Origin: Allotamlana fucoidanivorans | GTDB taxonomy: Bacteria > Bacteroidota > Bacteroidia > Flavobacteriales > Flavobacteriaceae | DNA length: 64,000 nt | Assembly (NCBI RefSeq): GCF_045788535.1 | Contig: NZ_CP074074.1 | Location: 868,001-932,000 of the forward strand | Reading direction: 5' to 3' | Shown: one piece after another, positions 50,378-60,067 of the stretch | How the letters are laid out: each line of letters begins with the position of its first letter | Numbering within the stretch: the first letter of the stretch is position 1 | Position numbers and translations under genes: made by a program | The notes under the pieces: generated by a model | What the model was told of the DNA's origin: nothing | The model's database searches: none | What the model saw: the letters and a program-made list of their open reading frames with translations, nothing else

Positions 50378-50751
50378 TATATTTTTTTAGCATCACAAAA
50401 ATACAATGATTTCACTAATATAAAGAAAAACAAGAGGTAATTCTAAACGGCATCAGAAGTCACCATTCTTAATAACGACATAAAAACTAACGCGTATAGT
50501 TCTTTCAGTTATAGCGCTAATAATTGACGCCTTTAATGGTCCTTTATTTTACTTAGCAAAAATTGATAATGTTCATGTGACTTTTTCTGACTATAAGTAC
50601 AATCTTGAAAAATCCCACAGGACGCACTTGAACTAATCAATGATTTATGGTTGTGTTGCTTTGAAAGCGCTTCTATTTCTGGAGTTAAGTATTTCATATT
50701 CTATTGTTAAGTTACTGTATTGTAGTTGTTTTTTACCATAAAACCTTACAA
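50378..50751. other. Intergenic region with one possible small gene
   Basis: This 374-bp gap lies between hemH and the AraC gene. It holds the hemH leader and a 54-codon minus-strand ORF (50533-50697). Nothing else is recognised. Confidence 0.5.
50533..50697 (-). CDS. Possible 54-residue small protein
   Basis: The ATG at 50697 opens MKYLTPEIEALSKQHNHKSL, followed by SSSASCGIFQDCTYSQKKSH and an ending LLSKIKDH. The composition is protein-like: amphipathic helix, Cys pair, basic tail. It sits alone between hemH and an AraC gene on the same strand. No family recognised, and it could be a chance frame. Confidence 0.42.
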   Translation of the reverse strand: MKYLTPEIEALSKQHNHKSLISSSASCGIFQDCTYSQKKSHEHYQFLLSKIKDH

Positions 50752-51651
50752 TTAACTTAATGACATCACATATTTTTTAGGAGTTGTTCCATACTTCTTT
50801 TTAAAGGCCGCGATAAAATGACTTGAGGTACTGTATCCCACTTTATGCCCTACTTCATTCACGTTATTTTCGCCTGACTCAAGTAGTTTTCGTGCCACTT
50901 CCATTTTATAATCAAATAAAAAACTAAAAACAGAATCGCCATAAATTTGCTTAAAACCCTCTTTTAACTTTTTTAAACTTAGCCCGATTTCATCTGCTAA
51001 CTCCTGAAGCGAAGGCGGTTCAGCCATTTGAGCTACAATAATATCTTTAGCTTTACGAATTTTAATGACGTTAGTTTCATCTACTAAAAACGGACATTGT
51101 TCAATATTAGCTTCTTCACTTCTATTGAAATATAAACTTAATAACTCATAAGCCTTCCCTCGAAAATATAAGGGTTTTATAGATGAATTCAACCCATAGT
51201 TTATCAATTGATTTAGCACAATGGCCATAGATGGCGAAATAACACCGTCTTTATAATATTTTTTATCCCGATTATCTTCACTTAAAAAGGTGATATAATC
51301 GGCCTCATGAGAGAAAAAACCATGAAATTTCTTGATAGAAATTAAAATCGATACCATCCATGAGTGCGGATTGATTTCTAAATGAATGGGTAAATCGCGC
51401 TGCGGATTATAAAGCAGTAAAGAATTTTCTTCAAGAATATTTAATTTATAGCGCCCTTCGTTAAACACAAATTGACTTGACCCTTTAACACAAAAATGAA
51501 ATTGAATAAAATCACTATCTATTTCTTTGGCAACAGATTGCGTTTTATTTTCTTCATTTTTAAAGGTTAACACCAAAACACCTTCCTCTACCAACGTTTC
51601 ATTAAATGAACTTTGAGCGACATTTTTATCGGAATCAAATTCTGTATTCAT
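50752..51651 (-). CDS. AraC-family regulator beside the heme genes
   Basis: This 299-residue protein has an N-terminal ligand domain of cupin-like strands and a C-terminal double HTH ('SLQELADEIGLSLKKLKEGFKQIYG' and 'NVNEVGHKVGYSTSSHFIAAF'). The form resembles iron/siderophore-responsive AraC proteins such as PchR. It is divergent from hemA with 188 bp between starts, so control of the heme operon in response to iron or porphyrin is likely but unproven. Confidence 0.9.
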   Translation of the reverse strand: MNTEFDSDKNVAQSSFNETLVEEGVLVLTFKNEENKTQSVAKEIDSDFIQFHFCVKGSSQFVFNEGRYKLNILEENSLLLYNPQRDLPIHLEINPHSWMVSILISIKKFHGFFSHEADYITFLSEDNRDKKYYKDGVISPSMAIVLNQLINYGLNSSIKPLYFRGKAYELLSLYFNRSEEANIEQCPFLVDETNVIKIRKAKDIIVAQMAEPPSLQELADEIGLSLKKLKEGFKQIYGDSVFSFLFDYKMEVARKLLESGENNVNEVGHKVGYSTSSHFIAAFKKKYGTTPKKYVMSLS

Positions 51652-51808
51652 AAATTTTATTTAGATTTATTCTAAATTAATTGTTTAAAAACCTCCTGTA
51701 CCCTAACAAAATTATGATATTTATCCTGTTTTATAAAAAAACAACGCAAAAAAACCACAAACGACAATAAAAGTTCTTTTATCGTTACTTTTTTTTAGGG
51801 CATCCCTA

Positions 51809-51816
51809 TATTTTTG
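51809..51816 (+). promoter_or_regulatory. Possible -7 promoter element for the hemA operon
   Basis: TATTTTTG fits TAnnTTTG and lies 24 bases before the hemA ATG. The spacer upstream is T-rich and no clear -33 TTTG is seen. Confidence 0.4.
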
Positions 51817-51839
51817 CTTCACATTTTCAGGTATTAAGC

Positions 51840-53102
51840 ATGCAAAAGTATAACATTAGTAGAAGTAAGTACTTTTACGCCATTGGTTTGAGTTACAAAA
51901 AAGCCGATGCGGAAATAAGAGGGCACTTTAGTTTAGATGACGAATCTAAGCTTCGCCTCCTTGCTCAAGCTAAAACGAATAATATTGAAAGCTTAGTGGT
52001 AACATCAACCTGTAACCGTACTGAAATTTATGGTTTTGCAGAGCATCCTTACCAACTTATCCAACTACTTTGTGACAATACAAGAGGCACCGTTGAAGAA
52101 TTTAGAGAAGTAGCCTACATTTATAAAAATAAAGAAGCTATTTCACATATGTTTCGTGTAGGCTCTGGTTTAGATAGCCAGATTCTTGGTGATTTTGAAA
52201 TTATAAGTCAGCTTAAACAAAGCACAAAACTGTCACGCAAACACGGGTTACTCAATCATTTTACAGAACGTTTAGTAAATGCGGTGATTCAAGCTAGTAA
52301 GCGCATTAAAACAGAAACCAATATTTCATCAGGGGCCACATCGGTTTCTTTTGCCTCAGTGCAATATATTTTAAACAGTATAGAACAGGTTTCTAATAAA
52401 AATATTTTACTTTTTGGAACAGGAAAAATTGGAAGAAATACCTGTGAAAACCTGGTAAAACACACTAAAAATGAGCACATCACTTTAATCAATAGAACCA
52501 AAACAAAAGCCGAGCAAATTGCTGGTAAGTTTAATTTGATTGTTAAAGATTATGCCAATTTACAAGAAGAAATTTCTAATTCTGATATTTTGATTGTTGC
52601 CACTGGTGCCCAACGCCCAACCATTGACAAGCATATTATTCAGTCTGAAAAACCCTTATTGATTCTTGATTTATCTATTCCAAAAAATGTAGACGCTAAT
52701 GTTGAGGAACTTGATAATGTGTCACTTGTGCATTTAGATCATCTTTCGCAAATTACAGATCAAACTTTAGAGGCAAGAAAAGCCCAGATTCCTATGGCTG
52801 AAGCCATTCTAGATGAAGTAAATTTAGAATTCAGCGAATGGTTAGAAACTAGAAAGTTTGCACCAACTATTAAAGCCTTAAAACATAAATTATCTGATTT
52901 TGCTGCTGCCGAATTGGAAGTGCAACGTAAAAAACATGCTGATTTTAATGAGACTCAAGCCGCAATTATTAGCAATAATATTATTCAAAAAATCACTAAC
53001 CACTTTGCCCATCACTTAAAAGATGATGATGTTCCTACCGACGAAAGTTTGGAACTCATAAAAAAAGTGTTCCAGTTAGAACCTTCAACAAAACATGTCT
53101 AA
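51840..53102 (+). CDS. hemA: Glutamyl-tRNA reductase HemA
   Basis: The first committed enzyme of C5-pathway tetrapyrrole synthesis reduces Glu-tRNA to glutamate-1-semialdehyde with NADPH. The 420 residues show the catalytic Cys in 'VVTSTCNRTEIYGFAEHP' near 60, a Rossmann 'ILLFGTGKIGRNTCENL' near 190 and a C-terminal dimerisation helix. Length is normal. It overlaps hemCD by 8 bases. The partner hemL is not in the window. Confidence 0.96.
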   Translation: MQKYNISRSKYFYAIGLSYKKADAEIRGHFSLDDESKLRLLAQAKTNNIESLVVTSTCNRTEIYGFAEHPYQLIQLLCDNTRGTVEEFREVAYIYKNKEAISHMFRVGSGLDSQILGDFEIISQLKQSTKLSRKHGLLNHFTERLVNAVIQASKRIKTETNISSGATSVSFASVQYILNSIEQVSNKNILLFGTGKIGRNTCENLVKHTKNEHITLINRTKTKAEQIAGKFNLIVKDYANLQEEISNSDILIVATGAQRPTIDKHIIQSEKPLLILDLSIPKNVDANVEELDNVSLVHLDHLSQITDQTLEARKAQIPMAEAILDEVNLEFSEWLETRKFAPTIKALKHKLSDFAAAELEVQRKKHADFNETQAAIISNNIIQKITNHFAHHLKDDDVPTDESLELIKKVFQLEPSTKHV

Positions 53103-54672
53103 AACCATAAGAATTGGTACACGCGATAGTGAGTTAGCACTATGGCAGGCCAACATAGTTAAACATCAACTTGAAAATTTAGGGTATGTTACAGAGCTTG
53201 TTCCCGTAAAATCTACGGGCGATATAGTTCTTGATAAACCCCTATACGAACTGGGCATTACAGGTATTTTCACCCGAACGCTTGATATTGCTATGCTTAA
53301 TCATGATATTGATATAGCTGTTCATTCCTTAAAAGATGTACCAACAGTGTTACCAAAAGGCATTGTTCAAGCAGCAGTGTTAAAACGTGGAAATGTAAAT
53401 GATACGCTGGTTTTTAAAAACAACGAAGAATTTTTAGGAGCCAAAGATGCTGTTATTGCCACAGGAAGCTTAAGAAGACGTGCCCAATGGCTCAACCGTT
53501 TTCCCACGCATACCATTGTTGATTTACGTGGCAATGTGAACTCCAGACTACAAAAGCTCAAAGATAACGACCAGTGGAATGGTGCTATTTTTGCCGCTGC
53601 AGGCATTGGAAGAATAGGAATACGCCCTGATGAAGCCGTTAATTTAGATTGGATGATCCCAGCGCCAGCGCAAGGTGCCATTATGATTACAGCTTTAGGC
53701 GAAGATGATTTTTCTCTTAAAGCATGCGCCCAACTAAATCATGAAGAAACAGAAATTTGTACCACTATTGAACGTGAATTTCTAAACAAACTTGAAGGTG
53801 GTTGTACCGCTCCTATTGGTGCTCTGGCCGTAATAAAAAATAATGAGATTAACTTTAAAGGTGTTTTGCTAAGTGAAGACGGCTCTAAACGTATTGATGT
53901 GACCCGAGTTAAAAATCTTGGTGAACACAAAGATATGGCACAATTTTGTGCAGACTTCATTATAGAGCGCGGTGGTAAACGCCTCATGGATACCATTAAA
54001 AACTCCACTAAAAAAGCTAAAGTGTTTTCTACGAAATCTTTTACAGAAGATCAACGCTTATTGTTTCATGAAAAGGTAGTAGCTGACAGTTCTGACTTTA
54101 TAAAAATTGGGTTAAATAGAATTCATCCACGATTCATAAAAAAAGAAATTGAAAATGTAATTATTACCAGCAAAAATGCGGTAGAAGCCCTATCTACAAA
54201 CTTTTCTTCCAGTGAATTACAGTTTAAAAATATTTATTGTGTAGGACGACGTACCAAACGGTTAATTGAAAACAAAATTGGCCCCGTAACCCATACCGAG
54301 AAAAATGCAAAAAAACTTGCTGAATACCTTGTGGAATATATGGAGGGAAGTGAGGTAACTTATTTTTGTAGCGATATTAGACTGGATGATTTGCCTACCA
54401 TATTAGAGAAAAACAACATAGCAGTGAATGAGGTTGAGGCTTACCAAACTAAGTTTGACGGATTTAAAGTAGCCGATTCTATTGAAGGTGTCATGTTTTA
54501 CAGCCCCTCAACCGTTGATAGTTATGTTGAAAAAAACAAAAACGAGATTATCGCGTTTTGCATAGGAGAAACCACAGCTAAAGCAGCAAAAAGGCATTTT
54601 GATGATGTGAGAATTGCCAAAGTGCCAACTGTTGAAAGTGTTATAGAATTAGTGAATCAACATTATATTTAA
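53095..54672 (+). CDS. hemC: HemC-HemD fusion: hydroxymethylbilane synthase and uroporphyrinogen-III synthase
   Basis: This 525-residue bifunctional protein has residues 1 to about 305 as porphobilinogen deaminase: 'RIGTRDSELALWQA', 'HSLKDVPTVLP', 'ATGSLRRRAQWL', and the dipyrromethane-binding Cys in 'LEGGCTAPIGAL' near 238. Residues about 320-525 form a HemD-like domain ('NVIITSKNAVEALSTNF', 'YFCSDIRLDDLP', 'VMFYSPSTVDSYVE'). The fusion lets the unstable hydroxymethylbilane be closed correctly without diffusing away. It lies between hemA and hemE. Confidence 0.93.
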   Translation: MSKTIRIGTRDSELALWQANIVKHQLENLGYVTELVPVKSTGDIVLDKPLYELGITGIFTRTLDIAMLNHDIDIAVHSLKDVPTVLPKGIVQAAVLKRGNVNDTLVFKNNEEFLGAKDAVIATGSLRRRAQWLNRFPTHTIVDLRGNVNSRLQKLKDNDQWNGAIFAAAGIGRIGIRPDEAVNLDWMIPAPAQGAIMITALGEDDFSLKACAQLNHEETEICTTIEREFLNKLEGGCTAPIGALAVIKNNEINFKGVLLSEDGSKRIDVTRVKNLGEHKDMAQFCADFIIERGGKRLMDTIKNSTKKAKVFSTKSFTEDQRLLFHEKVVADSSDFIKIGLNRIHPRFIKKEIENVIITSKNAVEALSTNFSSSELQFKNIYCVGRRTKRLIENKIGPVTHTEKNAKKLAEYLVEYMEGSEVTYFCSDIRLDDLPTILEKNNIAVNEVEAYQTKFDGFKVADSIEGVMFYSPSTVDSYVEKNKNEIIAFCIGETTAKAAKRHFDDVRIAKVPTVESVIELVNQHYI

Positions 54673-54746
54673 CGGTTTTTGGTTATTCATTTCAGGTCAA
54701 TAGCCTCTGCTCAAACCTCATAGCCAACAACTCAGAACAAATAACT

Positions 54747-55772
54747 ATGATTAAAAACGATTTATTTTTAAGAGCTTTAAAGGGAGAAACGGTAAAACGC
54801 CCTCCAGTTTGGATGATGCGTCAAGCAGGAAGATATCTACCGGAATTCATGGCCATACGTGAAAAATACGACTTCTTTACCCGTTGCCAAACGCCTGAGT
54901 TGGCCAGTGAAATTACTGTACAACCCATTAGAAGATACGGTATGGATGCGGCCATTTTGTTTAGCGATATTTTGGTTATTCCACAAGCCATGAACATCGA
55001 GGTACAAATGAAACCTAACTTTGGACCATATTTACCAAATCCTGTTCGTACCCAAAAAGATGTTGACAATGTTATTGTTCCAGATGTCACTCAGGCCTTA
55101 GATTATGTATATCAAGCCATAAAAGCCACCAAAGAATTACTTAATGACGATATTCCGTTAATTGGTTTTGCTGGTTCGCCATGGACTATTTTATGCTATT
55201 GTGTACAAGGCCAAGGCAGCAAAACCTTTGATAAAGCTAAGGAGTTTTGTTTTACTAACCCCGCAGCCGCTCATCAAATGCTGCAAAAAATAACAGATAC
55301 CACCATTGCTTACTTAAAAGAAAAAGTAAAGGCTGGTGTTAATGCGGTTCAAGTCTTTGATTCTTGGGGTGGTATGCTTTCTCCAACCGATTATCAGGAG
55401 TTTTCATGGCAATATATCAATCAAATTATTGAAGCTTTAAAAGATAACGCTCCAGTCATTGCATTTGGAAAAGGCTGTTGGTTTGCACTAGGGGAAATGG
55501 CCAAAAGTAAAGCGTCGGCTTTAGGTGTAGATTGGACGTGTTCTCCACAAAACGCCCGTTATTTAACGGGTGGAAATATAACATTACAAGGTAATTTTGA
55601 TCCTACGCGCTTGTTATCACCCCCTGCAACCATTAAAAAAATGGTACATCAAATGATTGATGACTTTGGAAAAGATAAGTATATTGTAAATTTAGGGCAT
55701 GGTATTTTACCAAACGTTCCTTTAGATCATGCAAAAGCCTTTATTGATGCGGTAAAAGAATATGGTCAGTAA
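54747..55772 (+). CDS. hemE: Uroporphyrinogen decarboxylase HemE
   Basis: This 341-residue enzyme removes four carboxyl groups from uroporphyrinogen III. It has the signature PPVWMMRQAGRYLPE at residues 20-34, ILFSDILVIPQAM (catalytic Asp) near 75, 'GFAGSPWTILCYCVQGQGSK' and 'NLGHGILPNVPLDH' near the end. Length is normal. It starts 74 bp after hemCD on the same strand and belongs to the heme operon. Confidence 0.96.
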   Translation: MIKNDLFLRALKGETVKRPPVWMMRQAGRYLPEFMAIREKYDFFTRCQTPELASEITVQPIRRYGMDAAILFSDILVIPQAMNIEVQMKPNFGPYLPNPVRTQKDVDNVIVPDVTQALDYVYQAIKATKELLNDDIPLIGFAGSPWTILCYCVQGQGSKTFDKAKEFCFTNPAAAHQMLQKITDTTIAYLKEKVKAGVNAVQVFDSWGGMLSPTDYQEFSWQYINQIIEALKDNAPVIAFGKGCWFALGEMAKSKASALGVDWTCSPQNARYLTGGNITLQGNFDPTRLLSPPATIKKMVHQMIDDFGKDKYIVNLGHGILPNVPLDHAKAFIDAVKEYGQ

Positions 55773-55898
55773 CAAAAATAAAATGCCTTTTACCTTTTAT
55801 ATCATTACCATATAAAAGGTAAATTCAATTTTAGCGATGGTTTTTCTTTCCTTATAAAGTTCAAAAATAACGCTGTAAGCTAAAGCTAAAACAACGTC

Positions 55899-56657
55899 AT
55901 GATTAAACATATATTTTCAGGAATTCAAGCATATTTTGGGGTATTTAGCCTCATTTCTAAACTTAAACTTTGGAAATATTTTGCCATACCCATGCTAATT
56001 TCTTTACTTACTGCTGTAATTATAGGTGTTTCAGCATATGGGTTATCGGACAACATTGGGCAGTTTATCTCTCAAATATGGGTTTGGGATTGGGGCAAAG
56101 AAACCTTTTCTACCATAGGAACTTTTATTGGTGTCATCATTGTTTTAGCCATAGGACTTATATTGTACAAGCACATTATCATGGCTTTTTCAGCACCATT
56201 TATGAGTCCTGTTTCAGAGAAAATTGAAGCGCATTTAACTGGTTTTAAACCGCATTCATATAGAAATACATCGTTTATTCAACAGCTATGGCGTGGTATT
56301 AAAATCAACCTTAGAAACCTGATGATGGAACTGGTATTGACCATGCCTATTTTGCTTCTAAAGTTCATTCCAGTAATAAATATATTTTCAGTCGTGCTAT
56401 TATTTACTGTACAAGCCTATTATGCAGGTTTTGGAAATATGGATTACACTTTAGAACGCCACTTTAACTATAAAGAAAGTATTAAATTTGTTAAACACCA
56501 TAAAGGTATAGCGATTGGAAATGGTATCATCTTTATTTTGTTTTTATTAATTCCTGTAATTGGTGTAATTTTAGTGTTACCTTTATCGGTTACAGCAGCT
56601 TCGGTTAAAACTATTGAAGTCTTGACATTAAAAAACAAACTTGTTAATGCAGATTAA
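55899..56657 (+). CDS. EI24/CysZ-like membrane protein
   Basis: This 252-residue protein starts with 'GIQAYFGVFSLISKLKLWKYFAIPML' and has about four helices. 'IMAFSAPFMSPVSEKIE' and 'YKESIKFVKHHKGIAIGNGIIF' are typical of the EI24 domain, which includes the sulfate transporter CysZ. Transport specificity here is unknown. It lies inside the heme operon between hemE and hemF, and its 3' end overlaps the next gene. Confidence 0.85.
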   Translation: MIKHIFSGIQAYFGVFSLISKLKLWKYFAIPMLISLLTAVIIGVSAYGLSDNIGQFISQIWVWDWGKETFSTIGTFIGVIIVLAIGLILYKHIIMAFSAPFMSPVSEKIEAHLTGFKPHSYRNTSFIQQLWRGIKINLRNLMMELVLTMPILLLKFIPVINIFSVVLLFTVQAYYAGFGNMDYTLERHFNYKESIKFVKHHKGIAIGNGIIFILFLLIPVIGVILVLPLSVTAASVKTIEVLTLKNKLVNAD

Positions 56658-57189
56658 CTGTTCAATATATACCATTCAACCAGTATTATCACTTGATCAT
56701 TGGGGTATATATGATTTTGTTTCTGCAAATAAAGATAGGTTAAACCGGTATTTTCCAAAAACTTTAGCACAAAACCTAACTCCAGAATTATCCCAAGTTT
56801 TTGTTGAAAACAAAATCCGTGAGTTCAATTCAAAAAAAGAGATTCTATTTACCTTAAAGCCACAAAACGCAAATAAAATAGTTGGTTTAATCTACCTTAA
56901 AGCTATTGATTGGATTAAAAAACAAGGTGAGTTTGCCTATTGTATTGATTACAAACACAAAGGGAAAGGGGTAATTTCTGAAGCCATAGCGTTACTATCA
57001 AAACACGCATTTAATGAGCTTAAACTGGAAACGCTTCAAATCATAGTGCATAAAAGCAATACGCCAAGTATTACAGTAGCTACTTCATGTCATTTTACTT
57101 GGATAAAAACATTAAAAAAAGCATTTACACCCCCAAAAGAACGTGCGCTCAATATGGAACTATACGAGCTATATCATAAAATAAACTAA
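56647..57189 (+). CDS. GNAT-family N-acetyltransferase (RimJ/RimL-like)
   Basis: About 180 residues. The ATG at 56647 is preferred; an in-frame ATG two codons earlier is also possible. It shows an acetyl-CoA binding stretch 'DYKHKGKGVISEAIALLSKHAFNELKLETLQIIVHKSN' (motif A Q/RxxGxG is KGKGV here). Such enzymes acetylate ribosomal proteins or small amines. It overlaps the preceding gene and stops 5 bases before hemF. Confidence 0.87.
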   Translation: MQINCSIYTIQPVLSLDHWGIYDFVSANKDRLNRYFPKTLAQNLTPELSQVFVENKIREFNSKKEILFTLKPQNANKIVGLIYLKAIDWIKKQGEFAYCIDYKHKGKGVISEAIALLSKHAFNELKLETLQIIVHKSNTPSITVATSCHFTWIKTLKKAFTPPKERALNMELYELYHKIN

Positions 57190-57194
57190 CAGTA

Positions 57195-58097
57195 ATGAAA
57201 GATCAATTTTTCAACTATATACACACCCTTCAAGACCAAATTACTTCAGCCCTTGAAGCTATTGACGGTCATGCCGAGTTTCAAGAAGATCTCTGGGACA
57301 GGCCAGAGGGTGGTGGCGGAAGAACCCGCGTAATTCAAAATGGAAATGTTTTTGAAAAAGGCGGTGTAAATATTTCTGGTGTACACGGAAAACTTCCAAA
57401 GTCTATGCAAACGTATTTTAAGGTTGGTGATGTTGACTTTTTTGCCTGCGGATTAAGTCTCGTTCTTCATCCAAAAAACCCAATGGTTCCAACAGTTCAT
57501 GCCAATTGGCGTTACTTTGAAATGTATAATGAAGAGGGCAACATTATAGACAGCTGGTTTGGTGGCGGCCAAGACTTAACGCCTTATTATTTATTTGAAG
57601 AAGATGCTATTCATTTTCATCAAACCTGTAAAACAGCTTGCGATAAACATAACCCTGAGTTTTATCCGAATTACAAAAAACGATGCGATGAGTACTTTTA
57701 TAACGCACATAGAAATGAAGGGAGAGGAATAGGAGGCTTGTTTTTTGATTATTGTAAAGCTACAGACAAAATGAGCATGAACAATTGGTACAGCTTTGTT
57801 ACTGAAATAGGTAATAGCTTTTTAGAGGCTTATATCCCCATAGTTGAAAAACGAAAAGATTTAGATTATACTGAAGCACAACGTAACTGGCAAGAAATTC
57901 GTCGTGGGCGTTATGTTGAATTTAATTTAGTACATGATAAAGGCACATTATTCGGACTTAAAACCAATGGTCGTATTGAAAGTATTTTGATGAGCTTACC
58001 ACCGCATGTACAATGGGTTTATGACCACCACCCCGAACCAGGAAGCGAAGAAGAAAAATTAATAACCGTTTTAAAAACACCTAAAGATTGGGTATAA
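57195..58097 (+). CDS. hemF: Oxygen-dependent coproporphyrinogen-III oxidase HemF
   Basis: This 300-residue enzyme converts coproporphyrinogen III to protoporphyrinogen IX using O2, so it acts in aerobic growth. It has 'RPEGGGGRTRVIQNGNVFEK' near residue 36, 'NPMVPTVHANWRYFE' near 95, 'DSWFGGGQDLTPYYLFEED' near 120 and 'RRGRYVEFNLVHDKGT' near 235. Length is normal. It overlaps the DUF4421 gene start. Confidence 0.96.
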   Translation: MKDQFFNYIHTLQDQITSALEAIDGHAEFQEDLWDRPEGGGGRTRVIQNGNVFEKGGVNISGVHGKLPKSMQTYFKVGDVDFFACGLSLVLHPKNPMVPTVHANWRYFEMYNEEGNIIDSWFGGGQDLTPYYLFEEDAIHFHQTCKTACDKHNPEFYPNYKKRCDEYFYNAHRNEGRGIGGLFFDYCKATDKMSMNNWYSFVTEIGNSFLEAYIPIVEKRKDLDYTEAQRNWQEIRRGRYVEFNLVHDKGTLFGLKTNGRIESILMSLPPHVQWVYDHHPEPGSEEEKLITVLKTPKDWV

Positions 58098-59041
58098 AAA
58101 AACTACTATATACTTATATAATTTGCTGCACACTACCTACTTTGGCGCAGGATAGTATTGCTAAAAGTGAATATATTACAGGGTTCCCTGATAAAATATC
58201 AGCCAGATTATCGTTAGTAAACACAGCAAATATCTTTTTCTTTGCAGATAATGACGGGGAAGAATACGAATTACGCCCAAATGAAAGAGATTACTTAGGA
58301 GCATCACTTTTATTTAGAAGCGTAGAACTTGCGTTTGGGTTTTCTCCTAAATTTTTAAACACGAATAAAGATAATGCCGATTCTGAATTGTTTAACTTAA
58401 ACTTCAGAATGTTTTACCGCCAATGGATGCAAACCATTGATTTTTACTACCAAAAGGGATTTTCTTTTAGCGACAATAATTTTTCCTCATTTTATTTTCC
58501 TGAAATAGAAACCTTAAAACTTGGAGGTGCCACATCGTATATATTCAATAAAAAATTCTCGTTTAGAGCGATAGGCTATCAAAACGAAAAGCAAAATAAA
58601 AGTGCTGGAAGTTTTATTCCTAAACTTTCGCTGTATTACACCAAGTTTTTTGTTAATACAGATAATCTTAGCGAACGCGCTACTTCTTTTGATATAGCCA
58701 TTTCGCCAAGTTATTATTATAACTTTGTACTATCTAATAAACTCTTATTTTCTGCTGGAGCATCGTTTGGTATGGGTTTAAGTCATTCTGAAAATGTAGG
58801 CGCCGAAAATATAAACACTATTTTGTATGAGCTTACTGGACGCGTTGTATTAAGCTATAATTCTGATTCATTTTTCTCAGGCATTAACACCAATATCTCC
58901 GTTTTAGAAAAAAGTATTGGTAATACTAACAGACAAGGTGACGCTATCAGTTTTATTGAATTATATATAGGATATCGCTTTAAAGCACCCAAAAAATTTA
59001 TGAAATGGGCCGATGATGTTAATGACTTTATTGGCTTTTAA
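58088..59041 (+). CDS. DUF4421-family outer-membrane-like protein
   Basis: The 317-residue form starts at a TTG inside the end of hemF. It has a signal peptide ('LLYTYIICCTLPTLAQ') and many amphipathic strands ('KISARLSLVNTANIFFF', 'YELRPNERDYLGASLLFRSVELAFGF'), as in the DUF4421 family predicted to form outer membrane barrels. Function unknown; heme or porphyrin handling is only suggested by its place between hemF and hemB. Confidence 0.82.
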   Translation: MGIKKLLYTYIICCTLPTLAQDSIAKSEYITGFPDKISARLSLVNTANIFFFADNDGEEYELRPNERDYLGASLLFRSVELAFGFSPKFLNTNKDNADSELFNLNFRMFYRQWMQTIDFYYQKGFSFSDNNFSSFYFPEIETLKLGGATSYIFNKKFSFRAIGYQNEKQNKSAGSFIPKLSLYYTKFFVNTDNLSERATSFDIAISPSYYYNFVLSNKLLFSAGASFGMGLSHSENVGAENINTILYELTGRVVLSYNSDSFFSGINTNISVLEKSIGNTNRQGDAISFIELYIGYRFKAPKKFMKWADDVNDFIGF

Positions 59042-59052
59042 AACCAAAAATT

Positions 59053-60042
59053 ATGTACCCATTACGAAGAAATAGACGATTAAGAACCAACGAAGCCATT
59101 CGTTCTTTAGTTCGCGAAACCATTATAACCCCAAACGACTTTTTAGTACCATTATTTGTTGTTGAAGGCAAAGGTATAAAAGACGAAATTCCATCAATGC
59201 CTAATTATTTTCGTTATAGTTTAGATTTGCTTGAAAATGAAATAAAAGAACTGTGGAAATTAGGGCTAAAATCGGTATTGCTATTTGTTAAAGTGCCTGA
59301 TAATTTAAAGGATAATGCAGGAGAAGAGGCTTTAAATCCTAATGGACTCATGCAACGTGCTATAAAAACAGTTAAAAACGTTTGTCCGGATATGCTCGTC
59401 ATGACCGATGTGGCCTTAGACCCTTACTCCGCTTACGGGCATGATGGCATAATTGACAACGGAGAGATTGTTAATGATGCAACCGCTCTATTTCTTGCTG
59501 AAATGAGCCTTTCTCACGCTGAAGCTGGAGCCGATTTTGTGGCGCCAAGTGATATGATGGACGGACGTATTTTAACCATTCGGGAGGCTTTAGAAGATGA
59601 AGGTTTTATAAATACAGGTATTATGAGTTATTCGGCTAAATATGCTTCATCATTTTACGGCCCTTTTAGAGATGCTTTAGACTCTGCTCCTGTTGATTTA
59701 GTTGACATTCCAAAGGATAAAAAAACCTACCAAATGGATTACGGCAACCGATTTGAAGCCATTAAAGAAACCGAAATGGATATTGAAGAAGGTGCAGATA
59801 TTGTTATGGTAAAACCTGGCCTTTCTTACCTAGACATTTTAAGAGACATTAAAAATGAAGTTGATGTACCTGTAGCCGTGTATCAAGTATCAGGAGAATA
59901 CGCTATGATTAAAGCTGCAGCCCAAAACGGATGGTTAGACCATGACCAAGTGATGCTAGAAACCACTATAGCTTTTAAACGTGCTGGGGCAGACATTATC
60001 GCCTCGTATTTTGCGAAAGATGTAGTTAAATTGATTTCTTAA
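59053..60042 (+). CDS. hemB: Delta-aminolevulinic acid dehydratase HemB (porphobilinogen synthase), non-zinc type
   Basis: This 329-residue enzyme joins two ALA molecules into porphobilinogen. The Schiff-base lysines lie in 'GIMSYSAKYASSFYGPFRDA' near 200 and 'DIVMVKPGLSYLD' near 255. The metal loop reads DVALDPYSAYGHDG, without the three Cys of zinc enzymes, so it belongs to the Mg2+ type. It ends the heme gene run. Confidence 0.96.
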   Translation: MYPLRRNRRLRTNEAIRSLVRETIITPNDFLVPLFVVEGKGIKDEIPSMPNYFRYSLDLLENEIKELWKLGLKSVLLFVKVPDNLKDNAGEEALNPNGLMQRAIKTVKNVCPDMLVMTDVALDPYSAYGHDGIIDNGEIVNDATALFLAEMSLSHAEAGADFVAPSDMMDGRILTIREALEDEGFINTGIMSYSAKYASSFYGPFRDALDSAPVDLVDIPKDKKTYQMDYGNRFEAIKETEMDIEEGADIVMVKPGLSYLDILRDIKNEVDVPVAVYQVSGEYAMIKAAAQNGWLDHDQVMLETTIAFKRAGADIIASYFAKDVVKLIS

Positions 60043-60067
60043 TTTAGCACCTGTAAATTAAAATACA

